Positions 31,676 to 43,627 are shown, counted from the stretch's first letter. The stretch: 64,000 nucleotides of DNA from Saturnia japonica (GCA_033032175.1 CM065323.1:12524001-12588000), one strand, 5' to 3'. The notes: generated by a model from the sequence alone, not told the origin. Numbers and translations are program-made.

Positions 31676-31945
31676 CGTTTTAGCTTAGTGGTAGTATGTA
31701 CGGACGTGAGGTCGAATCCCTAAAATTAGCCGGTGAAGGAAAACATTGTGATGAATCCATAGGATGGTGGTAGGGTTTTTTCTAATGCCCGCCTGGCGAG
31801 CCACCACTTTTAGGTTGAAAATTTGTCGCCAAGCACCAATACGAGTGTTCCAGCTGCATTTCAGAGCCAGTCTTCCACTAGACTTAGAGTGCTACCATCT
31901 TGTGCCATATCGCTAATTCAGGTGATATTGTGGACACAACGCTAA
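31676..31945 (+). repeat. SINE family B, near-complete copy
   Basis: The A box TAGCTTAGTGGTAG (about 31681-31694) and the B box GGTCGAATCCC (about 31711-31721) are clear. The body has 'ggatggtggtagggtttttt', 'atgcccgcctggcgagccac', 'cgccaagcaccaatacgagt' and 'ttccagctgcatttcagagc' and ends 'ttcaggtgatattgtggaca'. It is the clearest Pol III promoter of the family in the window. Confidence 0.85.
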
Positions 31946-33464
31946 CTCTATAATGTTTCAAAAAATGAAAAGCTTAGTACAATCCAAACACCACGGCTTC
32001 CACCAAGAGATCGGCAGTTATACTATGGTATTCGCTGTGAAGGCTTTCTGCATAAATCATCTCTTTACGTTATTCTTAGTGCACCCGATGCCGTAACACA
32101 CTGACCGATACGACAAAGATAACACATAGCCATCTTACAACTTTGCTACGTTGAGCTTTGATCTTGTGAAGGAAAACATCGTGTTCAAAACCTAAAATGG
32201 TGAGTGGATATATTTTTCAAAAGAGAGCGTATTAATATTAGAAAGAAAAAGTTGTTGCTAAAGCTGGTTGAAATGCTTTTCGACTTCTCTGAATACCAAA
32301 ATATATCAAACATATTGTAGCTTTAGAAAAGCATGAGTGTGTTCTCGTAAAAAAAAAATTAATAATAAATTTATACCAATTATATTTAAATTAATTTAAA
32401 GATACGACGCGATAACTTATGACTATATAAGTTGAAATAATTTACTCGAATTTATAGCCTCTTTGGCATTGCTTCCAGTTCAATAATATATTATAAGGTT
32501 CACACTGTGTTCTTTTAGAAGTTCATTAATATTCAGTATAAAGATAAGCGAAAATATTAAAATATTTGGGGCTTCATTTTAAATAAATAAAATTTGTGAA
32601 TATGTTCGAAGGTGAAAATCTCTAGAACTACTGGTCCAATTCTGAAAAATCTAACTTCAATCAGAAGTTAAGTGATTCTCGTTATATTATATTGTTATTA
32701 AATTTTATATTGTAATTAACTTGTAAGAAGTCGAAGCTCACTGATACTATAAATAAACGAATACCATATATTGTCAACAGCTTACCTGCGGACATACGAC
32801 ATTAATCTAAATAATCAGAAATTTTAAAAAATATATTGAAATATTATTTTCTCCAAACCATAGAAACGTAAGATAATTTAAAAAATATATCTATTGTGAA
32901 CGAGAACAAACAAACAGAAGATCCTGCAGATAAACTGCTAAGGGCAGTTTTGTGGGACAATTTTCATGTTTTAGTTGTAAACCATTCTATTATTAAATAA
33001 TTATATTATAGTGAAATTGCAGGGCATTTGTTCGAGTCCACTCGAGACAAAAAGGCGGGTTTTTATCTTGCCTAAAAAATTGCATTGCCATACAACGCGG
33101 TAAACCATAATTAGATATTATTAGTATGTAAGTTATATTATTAATAATAATAATATATAATTTATAAAATATTATGAAAGGACGCTGGTTTAACGTACAT
33201 ACAATTATGGGATAAATTAGTTTAGATTTATAAATAAGCCGTCAAAATATCTCAATCATCCTCCGATCAATCATCATCAAGCCGTGGACCATGCAAATGA
33301 CCTTCTTTTCGCTGTCATCGCTCGATCGGCTGGATGTTAAGTTCTATTAACAAACAATCTATAGACAATCAACTCATCGATATTTTTTTACAAAACAATC
33401 GACATTATCGGATCTGCAAACAACCGAAGTTTATATACAATACGTGAAAAACCGTAGCATTTTT
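31946..33464. other. AT-rich stretch, no gene
   Basis: No supported ORF. 31990-32110 is faintly similar to 29990-30110 ('acaaagataaaacacagag' / 'acaaagataacacatagcc'), suggesting one more old repeat. Confidence 0.4.
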
Positions 33465-33620
33465 GCCGGTCTGATTACCTATCACCCTCAAGTTGAAAAT
33501 CTGTCACCAAGCACCTATAGGTGTGTTCCGGCAACTATAATTGAGAGCCAGACCTCCCACTTCGTCCATATAGGGCCATGTCGTCACTTAACTTCAGGTG
33601 ATATTGTAACCAAAACGCTA
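33465..33620 (+). repeat. SINE family B, 3' half
   Basis: 'tcaccaagcacctataggtg' with 'tgttccggcaac', 'gagagccagacctcccac' and 'acttcaggtgatattgtaac' match the 3' half of family B. The head is missing. Confidence 0.7.
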
Positions 33621-34299
33621 AGTTAACTTATAAAAAAATTAAAAATCAATGTATATTTTTAAAGGATTCTTTTTTAAATAGACAAAATCACTGCAATTTA
33701 TTGTTGAGAAACAATGGCAGAAGTAGACTCCACTTTCAGTCGTAGCCTTGATCCCAGAATACTAAAACCTATATTTAAAATTTCCCAACAAAGTCGAAAA
33801 GAATAAAACTTGTATCATAACTCCACTTCAAAACCTATGTACTTAGTATGAATTTTCATTGATTAACACACTTGCAGCGCCACTCGCGGAAAGGCGAAGG
33901 AATTAAAATTAGCAATACTTAGAATGAACATTTTTTTAACCAGACAATAAATGCTAAATAACACGGAAATTAACAAATTTTTATTAATATAATAAAAAGA
34001 ATCGACTAACGAAGTAAATGAAAAAATATATGTTAGGAACAAGGAAGATTTTATTATGATATATTGTCTAATGCGAGTTAATTGATGATATACTATTATA
34101 TCTGTTTATTATAGTATTTTAAATTTTATAATACTGATTGACGTGTACAGATATGCACGAAAGATTTTACAATAATTCGTTGTGACGAAATAGATATTGT
34201 TCGAGTAGGTTCGCGTAATAGGTGCTGAGCCCTAAATTCAATCAATCGCGAATCAATCCCTCTCGAAGCTATTGTTGCGATACACAGTAATTATTCTAA
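33621..34299. other. AT-rich stretch, no gene
   Basis: Nothing recognised. Confidence 0.5.
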
Positions 34300-34720
34300 T
34301 AACAAACAAAAGAGACTCATCTCGTCAGGAGCGGATAGTGACGTTGACCTTTCCTGTAAGATTGTGAAGTATGTGTGTTTAGAGTGAACTGTGTGTACAG
34401 CCTCAAATCCCACAGGACACTTACACGCAAGTTATCTGTTCATCAAAACCCTCCTGCGACACAAACTCAAAGTTATAAAATGCAAAAACTTCAACCACCG
34501 TAAATCACATATATCTCAGAGCAAAACAAACAAACGCGAGTTCACGGCCAAAGCACGAAGTTGTCTGGACTGCGTGCTAGCAGAGCCGCCGGACGAAGCA
34601 AGCGGGGTGGGGTGGCGCAGCACCTGCGCAGAACGATTGCACCTGCCGTGCAATTCGCTAACCACAGCGATCACGGCATCGTACGATGCGGCTAATAAAT
34701 TTGCATTCCAAACAGATATA
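34300..34720. other. GC-rich patch with paired CACCTG boxes
   Basis: Within very AT-rich DNA, 34545-34700 is GC-rich. It carries CACCTG at 34621-34626 and 34640-34645, 19 bases apart start to start. CACCTG is an E-box bound by Snail-family and some bHLH factors. A GTAAGA near 34360 could be a splice donor. A 152-codon ORF (34391-34849) covers the patch but has no recognised motif, and its composition changes abruptly, so I do not call it a gene. It may be a regulatory element, a 5' exon or an unknown repeat. Confidence 0.35.
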
Positions 34721-34935
34721 TTTTTATTAATAACTATTGATATACCCGCGGGTCCATATGCGTTTGTTATTTCGCAGTCGTTATTTACATCTCATAATTT
34801 TATTTTTACTCATATTGACAATTCATATAGTCTATCAATTGAGAAATGACATATATTTTCTATCTTTCATTATAGACATGTATATAATCACACATGCATG
34901 CAAACATGTACATTAGTTCACCTCTGCACAATTTT

Positions 34936-34965
34936 TCGGGGAGTACAGGCGTGATGGTATGTTAG
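34936..34965 (+). repeat. SINE family C, 3' end fragment
   Basis: 'ggggagtacaggcgtgatgg' with 'tatgtta' matches the 3' end of the 59155-59378 copy ('gaggatgcaggcgtgatggt', 'atgtta'). Confidence 0.6.
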
Positions 34966-36589
34966 AATTGTCGATATCAGTGCTGGCTTTTACTATCCTG
35001 GCATCCCAGGTAAAATATTATGTAGAGTCACTATTCGGCTTTATTTGGTTCCAACGGCCTTAGTTTTATAGAAGCCAGGTTCAGAGGCAGATTAAAATAT
35101 CGCGAGTCATGTAGCAACATTGTGAGGTAACATTTAAAAAATGGTGATTGACAATATACAATAAGCAAAGTTAAATTATTTATTATTACATATATTTTCA
35201 CTTCCGCATAGAATTATGTTGAGTATACGCAAAAACACGCCTTCAGTTTATGCACAAATATGTTGTGCGGAGGGGCAAAATAAGAATTTCACTTTTTGTT
35301 AACACTCGATTTTGCTCCCAATCCGATTTACGTACCGCCAGCTGTAGGTATATTATGATAATCGATTCAAAAAGAGTAAACTCCAAAAAATTCACCTACA
35401 TATCTAGCACTAAGAAGCGGCTTTAATGGCTTTTTTATAGGAACTCTGCAATTTGACGGTACTGTACCTTATGGTAAAAACAGTACAATCGAGATACAAC
35501 GAAAATACCGTCAGATCAAAATCCATCGGTGGTCACCGCTGTCACGCCGACCAGCATAAATATCTGGCAACCGCCAGAGTCCAAGTTCACTACGACGATA
35601 TTTTCATTGAAATCAATTCAGTACTCATCAGTACTAAATGCTTCTCAAATTCTTTTTTTTATTTATATGAGTCACAACCAATTCATTATTTACATCCGTT
35701 ATAGACAACAAATTACGTAATATTGTTTTTTTAATGGTACTTTTATCTCATCGTAGTACTAGGATTTCAAGTTTATTGATTCCAATAAACACTTCCACGG
35801 CTACGATTGATATCAAATTAACTTGACCTAATTAAGTAAAATCAATCAAATCCGAAGATTAACGACAACTTTTTTTAAACCTTTTATTTGCTGGTACCGG
35901 ACAAAGTACTTTCAAGTTCTTAATTCAGTTACCAGAATACACTGTGGATGCTTGATAACAGATTTGTTCGAATAAGATAAGTCATAGTCCTCTATGACTA
36001 ATATAATATAATTTTTATAATTATATATAATATAATTTTAGTTGGTGCCGAGGTGGAGGTTACCGTAAAACTGTGACTCCGAATCCCAGCGTACGTGGTT
36101 CGGTTGTATTTTATTGTATTATGTTATACTGTGTTCTATTTTATCCAAGGGTTTGTAGCGATTTAAAATTTGTAGCACGTGACAAACGTGTGGATTCAGT
36201 AATATAATGACAGAGTTTGGCATTTAAGAAACAGAATATGCTCATAAGCGAAAGAGGTACAATAATTTTGATAATAAATTAATACGATATATAGTAAAGC
36301 ATTGGAAACCCTAAATATAACCATTCGTTTGTTTTTAATACTGATATATTGGCTAAAGAATCGTTTGCGAGAATACAAAGATATTTATGAATGCATCTTT
36401 GTCTCTAACTCACAAAGACACATTAGATTTATATCGACATAAGAATGCAATTTTTCGAAATCAAACTGATTCAATGGAAATATAGCGGAACTTTGCATAT
36501 GTTTTTAAACACTTATCCGGTTTATGTATACTAATACTTCCAATATGCACGAGAAAACTTTGATGACATAACCAAGAGAAATACTGTAA
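34966..36589. other. AT-rich stretch, no recognised gene
   Basis: Overlapping ORFs of 83 and 63 codons at 35453-35720 have no motif. Around 35450-35520 TGACGGTACTGT is followed by ACAGTAC and TACCGTCA, a broken inverted repeat. The words 'atttgacggtactgt' also occur near 31645, so this is a repeat fragment. Confidence 0.45.
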
Positions 36590-36722
36590 AAAAGTTGTAG
36601 TTGTGCAGTGGTTAAATCAGCGGAATATTGATACGATATTCGCAGGTTTGAGCTCCTGCATGTACCAACGAAGTTTTCGGAATTCACGTGCATTTACTAA
36701 TTCAAATTGCTAACCGACTATA
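36590..36722 (+). repeat. tRNA-derived SINE head, family K
   Basis: The A box TGTGCAGTGGTTAA (about 36602) and the B box GCAGGTTTGAGCTCCTGC (about 36641) are spaced as in tRNA genes. 'atgtaccaacgaagttttcg' with 'gaattcacgtgcat' follows. The sequence is too altered and too long to be a tRNA gene. Confidence 0.6.
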
Positions 36723-36724
36723 TA

Positions 36725-37012
36725 TACACTGTTCAAAAAATCATCAATTTCAATCATTATTTTCTGTGGAGCATTGTGACCATTTGCAATATCACGTATT
36801 TTTTCGATCATTTTTGATGTTCTAGTTGAGCCTTTCTTCACGATTATCATCTTCTAACCTCTTTCTGTCTTCCAGAAATCGTTCATGCCACAGAAAAACA
36901 TTTACTCTAACTCAAACAACCATCGCCATACGCTTGCTGCATCAACCGAAATTGTTTCTGATGCATTTTTACCAAGTTTTGCATGAAATTTAATAACTGC
37001 TCTTTGTTCCAT
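36725..37012 (-). pseudogene. mariner transposase, N-terminal relic
   Basis: Read on the minus strand from ATG at 37012-37010: MEQRAVIKFHAKLGKN is a characteristic start of mariner transposases. A frameshift follows, then HERFLEDRKRLEDD in another frame, which fits the helix-turn-helix linker region. Later parts degrade and no catalytic domain follows. The family is distinct in sequence from the 18013 copy. The 48650 relic contains the opposite half. Confidence 0.75.
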
Positions 37013-38061
37013 GTTAGTATTTCAACATCGGTAAGAAATATAATTTTTGTTAAACTTGATCGACTTTCTAGCTGGTTCTTCGCAATAACAGATGTTTTCT
37101 GAGCCGATAATAATACTTGACGTTCATAAGTGCCTTTTTATTGCTTAAATTGAATACAATATTTAAGATTTTGATTTAAACGCGTTATCTGAACCTGATT
37201 GCACTGGGCATTCATCACTTCTGGTGTCATGGATATATATACAATTCAAACAACAGTTTAAATGTCGAATGTCGAAATATCAGAGCCACTTTCCGTCGTA
37301 TTGTTTGGAAGCCACCACAGTTAGCGGCTTCACGATAATTGGCACCGACTTGGATCTGATGGTATCTCCGTGTAAGAAAACTTACACAATCTCTGATTTA
37401 CTTTATCTTGCTATAATTTCATTGTTTTATTTATAATATATAAAAAAACATCTATTTTAATTTACTAGTTCTCTGAGAAACAACCTTGATTATTTTAATT
37501 TTGATATCGTTTGAAATATACCATCAAAAAAAATATGCAACATGGGACGGAAAATAATATAAGTTTTTTTTTCAAAGCTCGCTAAATGACTATTCATTTC
37601 TGATCTATGTCTTCTGATTATGATATCCCGGAAGACATTATCGACAAGCCGGAAAGACCTAAGTAGGGTATGTACAAAATTGTTCTTCGTGTTGTGAATT
37701 GAGATTCGTCTTAGCCGCCTGCTTGTCTTCACTCTGTCTTAGGATCTCCTAGTATAAGACTAAAATTGTATCCAAATGAAAAAAATACGATAATGTCCTT
37801 ATTTACGCAAATAATATAGAAACTTATAATACAAAAGAAATTTTAAAAATGGCTAAAGTATTTTCGTTGCGTTTTTATTCACAGTCCTAAAATGTGTTTT
37901 ATAAGAATGTAATTATTTTACAGCCAGAGTAATTTGACGATTCAGTCACAAGTATAACAGACTCAGAGCTCTTTAGAGAAAGAGTAGATAGAGCAAATAG
38001 GAATTTCTTTTCAGATTTTTCTCTAAATTCCGACACCCTAAAAAAATCGCAGCTAAAAAAC
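37013..38061. other. AT-rich stretch, no recognised gene
   Basis: ORFs at 37224-37436 (+) and 37490-37732 (-) have no recognised motif. Confidence 0.45.
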
Positions 38062-38240
38062 CTTGTTTTGTGTTCCTACAGTGAATAGGGTTTTCAGAGT
38101 TCCTTAGAGTAGGGGGATTTAAGGTCGGCAAGCCGCTAGTGAATTTTATAGTATTAAAAGCGTCCATAGGCTACGGTAGCTGCATACCATCAGGTGGGAT
38201 GCATGCTTGTTTGTCGCCTTAGTTCTATAAAATGGGCTGT
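38062..38240 (+). mobile_element. LINE 3' tail (family F), second copy
   Basis: 'tgtgttcctacagtgaatag', 'ggtcggcaagccgctagtga', 'ctacggtagctgcataccat' and 'caggtgggatgcatgcttgt' match the tails at 28883 and 48480. It is truncated and non-coding. Confidence 0.7.
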
Positions 38241-39021
38241 ACCAAATCTAGTAACATCCTGTTTTCGCTATATGTGTGTGATGGTTTAATTCGAAACGAT
38301 CATCTTAGCACTTTTTAATTGCTAATTCTTCTACTGTTGTTTAAAATTCCTTACATTCTGTAACACTTTCGATCTTCATTGTACCGCGTCTCGAATGACA
38401 TGTCATACGCCATAACCTTTCTTTTACAGAGACCACCTCTCTTAAAAACAAACAAGATAGTATGGAATTATAATCTAACAGTGAGGTAATAAACAACATG
38501 TCAAGTACTATGGCATCCGTTAATAGAATACTCTACAGCTAACAGTATTTACAAGCCGAAAATCGAAACATTATAACTAGGGTCACCACTCGTACTTAAT
38601 AATAAATTATTATTTCGGAAAAATCGGAAAACTTTTGACAAAATTATTTAAACCCTATAAATGTTGAAAATAATATTCGTAGATTAATATTTATCTATTA
38701 TTACCCATTTAAAAGTTGGTTTTTTTTTTCAATCTGTTAAAAAATAAGTAAGGCCACGATAACGTGGCATTATGTTCACGTGGTCATATGTGACGTCATT
38801 GCACAGGGACCACGAGTAACGTCTATATTATATAAAACTAATATTGAAGGTATATTAAAAGTTATCGTTATCGTTAGGTATAATTATAAAATGTAATTTA
38901 TGTACTGCTTCTTAATTGGCACTTTATAATTAAATTCTAAATATTTTAAAATTTTTAAAATGTGCTGTAAAGTTTGTATATCTTAAATAAATAAATAAAT
39001 CATACTTAGTAATAATTTTAG
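38241..39021. other. AT-rich stretch, no gene
   Basis: There is no gene and no clear repeat up to the target duplication of the R1-clade element. Confidence 0.5.
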
Positions 39022-39330
39022 AATCACTTAACATTTTTTTTTTTTTTTTTTACGTGGAGAAACCCGTCATGGGTACACACCCGCCCGGGGGGGGACGAGT
39101 GGTTATGTGAGACTCTTACTCACTAAAACTCCACGGTGTACCTCAGCCGCCTTAGTGGGGTGACATGGGCTCGCGGTTGCATTCAACCACGTCGCCCCGG
39201 TGGCAGGCCCAGCTACTACTGCCGGGCCACCACAAAGGGAGACAATTCGGTACAACCCTAACTGTCTCCCACAGCCGCCGAACCTGTGCAATGGAAAGAC
39301 GGGCCCCCCCCCCCGTCTTCCCTGGCTCGG

Positions 39331-41825
39331 CTAGGGCGGCGGGAGTTGGCGGACGAATCGCCTCCTCCTGCCGCCCGTTCGTCTTTGGCGGAGAGGACCG
39401 CTCAGAGGATCATCTTCGCGTGCCCTCTCCGCAGCCTCCGTCTGCGACAGTACTTCCTCGCAGAAGAAGGCCACCGCCTCCCACGACCTCTCACTGCCGA
39501 GCATGGCGCTAACCACACTCGGGAGCGAGAGGTCCCCTCCTACCACCGCGGTCAGAGCCCGGCGCTGGCTCTCCCACGCAGCACACTCAGAAAGAGTCAG
39601 AGAGAGACGCAGATATTTCATCTGGGCCCCAGCCCGGACCCTCGCCCCCTCAACTTGTATGTGGGCCCCAGGTGGCGGTCCACACCGAGGCCCGTGGAAC
39701 AGTAGGGCCTCGGTTTTCTCTACCGCCACCCTGAGGCCCAACAATCCTATACGCCTGACCACGAGAGACACTCCCACAGTGGCCAGGCGCGTAACTTCTT
39801 CCAAGTTGACCCCCTGGGCCACGACTAGGGTGTCATCCGCGTAGCAGATTATGCGCACCCCCGATGGGAGCGCTATGCGGAGCACCCAGTCGTAGCCCAT
39901 GTTCCACAGGAGCGGCCCCAACACCGACCCCTGTGGAACGCCACACCTCACCTCTCGTCGGACGACAGTCCCTCGCCCATCCACGTAGGCGACCACCCTA
40001 CCCTGGAGGTAGTCCTCCAACAGCCGCCGCAGGTACGAGGGCACTCCGTGATATCGGAGCGCCTCTCGTATAACCCCATGCGGCAGGCTGTTAAAGGCGT
40101 TGGCGATGTCGAGCGACACCGCCAACAACCTACCTCCACCTCCGGTCACCCCCGCAGACAGGCTCTTCAGGTGGGAGAGGGCGTCCAACGTTGAGCGCCC
40201 TCTCCGGAAGCTGAACTGCCCGTCAGACAATGTCGACCCCACTTCCTCAATATGCTGGATGACACGGGAAGCCACTATCCGCTCAAAAAACTTCCCCACA
40301 TCATCCAGCAACACCAAGGGCCGGTACGCTGACGGGCAATTCGAAGGGCGGCACTCCTTCGCCAGAAGGTAGAGCCGTCCCTACTTCCAAAGCTTCGGGA
40401 ACTGTCCGACCGACAAACACCGATCAAACAGCTCCCGAAGCATCCCACCCATGTGACCCAACGCTACCGACAACACCTGGCCCGGAACCCCGTCCGGGCC
40501 AGGGGACCTCCGTTTACTGCGGAGGCGCTCCGTCACCAGCCCCATCTCCGTATCAGTTACAGGATGGGGCATAGCCGGCTCCTCCGCAGCAACATCTCCC
40601 GGGGGAGGCATCTCCGGCGAGAGGAACTCCTGAGGGTCGGGGAATAAACTTCCCACGACCCTTTCTACAAAGTCCGGCTGGAGGGTCTCTGTGATCGGGG
40701 GCGCCTGACGTCGGAATTTCTTCCGGGCCACTTTGTACGGACGCCCCCAGGGATCCCGATCCAGCGTCTCCAGGAGTTCCCCCCACGCAACGTCTTTGGC
40801 CCGGCTTATGCCCGCCTGCAGGGTTCTCCTTGCCTCCCTGTAGGCGCCATATAGCCGAGCCTCCTCCCCCTGTTCTCGCGTTCGCCGCCGGCGACTACGG
40901 GTCAGCAGCCGCCTCGCCGCGGAGCAGGCCACCCGGAGATCGGCAATCTCCTGTAACCACCAGTAAACTGCCCGCTTTTGCGGGCGGTTATTGCTCTGCG
41001 GCATCGACGCGTCGCAGACCTCCGTGAGAGCCTCCCGGAATTGGTCTGCAGACGCGTCCACATCTTCGGTCCTCCGAGCTGGTGCCAGCCAGCTCTGCAC
41101 AATGGCCGCCTCTTCCACCCTCTCCCGATCAAGGCGACCAAGCGCCCAGCGGGGGAATGTCGCCCTCTACGAGGGCTGGACGCCAGCTCTCCTGAGGAGG
41201 TGGAGACCTCGAATCGAATATATCTATGATCAGACAAGGTCTCCACCTCCTCCAGTACTCTCCATCCTCGTACACGGCGTGCGACAGACGGAGAAGCGAA
41301 CGACAAGTCCACCATCGACCCCCCATTATGTCGCACGCACGTATGCGTCGTGCCCCTGTTGAGGAGAGACAGCCCAACCTGGACTGCCCACTCATCAACG
41401 GCCGTGCCTCGAGGGTTCGAGGTCACCGCCCCCATGCCCCTGACTTGGCATTCAGATCGCCAAACAGGATGATGGGGAGCGCCGTGAGCCGCCTCACCGC
41501 CAGCCCCAGGGAGTCAAGAAAAGCCTCGAACTCCACTAGGACCCGGTTAGGGGAGAAGTACACCCCCTATAATGGCGTACTCTCCCCAGGCGACCGCCAC
41601 GAACCCCGACCCCCTCTCTTTGACGGAGAGGGGTATTTCTGGGCTATAAACTGCCACGGAGCCATCCAGGTCTCCAGCCCACTTATTCTGAGCCGGAACG
41701 TGGTATGGCTCCGCAGCAACCGCTATACTAATAATCCACTCCGCCACTGACTGCACAAAGAGATCCTGTGCAGTGGCGGAGTGGTTTAAATTCTCCTGAA
41801 GGTAGCTGCCATGAGTGTACTCCAT
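39331..41825 (-). pseudogene. ORF2 (endonuclease-reverse transcriptase), broken
   Basis: The start ATG at 41825-41823 overlaps the ORF1 stop. The endonuclease part runs to about 41130. It includes FGDLNAKSG (active-site region, in an alternate frame) and SDHRYI (catalytic Ser-Asp-His). A one-base gain in a G-run near 41566 and a compensating change near 41430 shift the frame and back. A third shift lies between about 41230 and 41120. The reverse transcriptase has PGPDG, LDIANAFN (motif A), GVPQGSVLGP (motif B) and CYADDTLVV (motif C, catalytic Asp pair). An in-frame TAG at 40383-40381 splits it. At about 39590-39606 the palm/thumb joins directly to the extreme C-terminus (CAAWESQRRAL), losing an estimated 250 residues that normally include a CCHC finger. 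The enzyme is dead. Confidence 0.88.
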
Positions 41826-41827
41826 TA
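41823..41827 (-). promoter_or_regulatory. TAATG stop-start junction between ORF1 and ORF2
   Basis: The minus strand reads TCT-TAA-TGG with ATG starting on the last base of the stop. This is the arrangement shown in Bombyx SART1 to support termination-reinitiation, so ORF2 is made from the same RNA without its own cap. It survives here although ORF2 itself is broken. Confidence 0.85.
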
Positions 41828-43627
41828 AGAGTCCATGGCAGATACCTCAGGCCCAGGGCCACCCACTCTAGGTGCAGCCGTTCTCTGCACCCTACTGTTG
41901 ACGGGAAGGGGCCTGCGATCCCTTCCCCCCATTTGATGCGCCGAAGGCTTCCCCCCATCGGCGCACACTGCGCAGCGCAGCACACTGGCCCTGCAGTCCA
42001 CCGCCATATGCCCCTCTTTCCCACACCGGAAGCAGAGCCCACCTCTCTCCACGTCCAACGGACATAAAGCACGTGTGTGGGGCAAGCCCATACATTTGTA
42101 GCAACGCATGGGCTTGTCCCCCATGACCTGCACCTGGGCACTACTCCACCCTACGAGTAGGCGGCCGGCCTCAGCTAACACCTTAGCCGCGGCGTGGGGG
42201 AGGGTCATATGAATTGCATATGCACCCCTCCCATATGGACGCATTTCGCCAGCCCTGATCTCGGCTGGCTCGCACCCACCCTTTCTCGCTGCAGCCACAA
42301 CCACTTCCTCTTTCTCCACAGTGTCGTCGAGACCGACCAACCTCAGGTCCACCTTTTTCGTGGGCCTCGTCACCGTAGCGACGTCTTCCAGGGCCCTCTT
42401 TAATTTGATGGCGAGTGCATCCGCCCGTTCCCCAGCGAGGATGCCAGGGATTTTGATAACCCGGGAGTCCGTGGCGGATTCTCGGGATGTCAGCTTCAAG
42501 ATCCCTAGCTCCGGGAGATCTATGCTTTCCCTCGCTTTTACCAGGGCCGTCTTATATGTCATCCCCCTCCTCAACGCCTCAGGCTGTAATGTTACCACCA
42601 CTGCTGCTGATTTAGGAGACGAGGGGAGCTTTACCTTCGGCTTGGACCCAGTCTTTTTCTCCAGCGCAGAGGTACCCGTCCTCATAACTGCCGTCTGGGC
42701 TGCGACTGCCTTCTTTGGCCGACGCCGGACCACCGTTGTCCACGCTGCCTCAGCCCCAGTCGAGGCCTGCGTGGTGGTCGAGGCTGGGAGTGGTGCCCAC
42801 TCCATGCCAAGTGGCTGCGGGCCAGTTGTGGATGATGCCGCCATCGACTCATCGACCTGTCGGGCCCTCTGGGCCGGCACAGGCGTGACAGATCTGGTCC
42901 GAAGTGACCCAGACCTGGGAGTTCCGGCATTCCTAGGTCCTGACGCTGCAGGACCTGCTACCCTCTTGTCCGTCGCCAACGGTGGACGAATTACCGGCGC
43001 CGGGAGGAGCCTATCCTCAATATTGGCGAAACGGGCATCCAGAACCTGGCCCCATATATTCCGCAGTTCAGCTACGGCCTCAGCCAAGGCCTGTTTCCAT
43101 TCCGCCGCAGGAGGTACTGTTGGCGGTGGTGGAGCTGAGGCCGGAGGCGGAGGAGGTGGAGGCATCGCCTTCCTCTCGCTCGCCTCACGACGCCATGCGA
43201 GGACCTCCTCCTTCAGGTCCTCTACCTGTCTTCGGAGGACCCTCGTCTCCCGTCCGAGGCGTGCAGTCTCCTCGCTGATAGTTCGCTCCAAGAGTGAGTC
43301 AACTACCTCTTTCAGAGACTTGGCTGCTTCCTTGAGGGCCTTGATATAAGTCCCCATCAGGTTACCTGAAGTGCGAGATACATCAAGTATGCTGGCCACT
43401 TTATTATTTGCAAGGGCCCTCAGAGTCTCCGCATCCATATTCTCGATATCAGTGCCTTCATCCAGAGACACCACGACATCGCCATCCGCGACTGCCCCTG
43501 AAACTGGCTCCTTCACGAAGGGTTTAATCGAGGTAGTTCCTCCTCCTTTTACTGGGCGTCCAGCGCTCTGAGAGCGGACTGAGCCGCGACGCGCCCCCCT
43601 TTGAGCCGTCGTCACCTTCGCAGCCAC
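41825..43627 (-). CDS. ORF1 (Gag-like protein) of the R1-clade element
   Basis: The protein has 600 residues and is uninterrupted. The N-terminus is basic and Gly/Ser-rich. A heptad-like, charged stretch around residues 110-160 (LRRQVEDLKEEVLAWRREA) is probably a coiled coil. A proline run (MPPPPPPPASAPPPP) and an Ala/Thr/Pro-rich middle follow. Three zinc knuckles close the protein: C-x2-C-x4-H-x4-C at 509-522, the same spacing at 532-545, and a third, altered one beginning C552-x2-C555 with H564 but no final Cys in place. In this clade ORF1 packages the RNA and directs nuclear targeting. The stop codon overlaps the ORF2 start (TAATG, 41827-41823). Confidence 0.9.
   Translation of the reverse strand: MAAKVTTAQRGARRGSVRSQSAGRPVKGGGTTSIKPFVKEPVSGAVADGDVVVSLDEGTDIENMDAETLRALANNKVASILDVSRTSGNLMGTYIKALKEAAKSLKEVVDSLLERTISEETARLGRETRVLRRQVEDLKEEVLAWRREASERKAMPPPPPPPASAPPPPTVPPAAEWKQALAEAVAELRNIWGQVLDARFANIEDRLLPAPVIRPPLATDKRVAGPAASGPRNAGTPRSGSLRTRSVTPVPAQRARQVDESMAASSTTGPQPLGMEWAPLPASTTTQASTGAEAAWTTVVRRRPKKAVAAQTAVMRTGTSALEKKTGSKPKVKLPSSPKSAAVVVTLQPEALRRGMTYKTALVKARESIDLPELGILKLTSRESATDSRVIKIPGILAGERADALAIKLKRALEDVATVTRPTKKVDLRLVGLDDTVEKEEVVVAAARKGGCEPAEIRAGEMRPYGRGAYAIHMTLPHAAAKVLAEAGRLLVGWSSAQVQVMGDKPMRCYKCMGLPHTRALCPLDVERGGLCFRCGKEGHMAVDCRASVLRCAVCADGGKPSAHQMGGRDRRPLPVNSRVQRTAAPRVGGPGPEVSAMDS

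Noticed and set aside
34391..34849. 152-codon ORF as a host gene
   Set aside because: Composition changes abruptly within the frame and there is no recognisable domain. Retained only as a GC-rich patch.
42321..43349. 342-codon plus-strand ORF opposite the R1-clade ORF1
   Set aside because: It is an antisense shadow. The minus frame has the zinc knuckles and correct position in the element.
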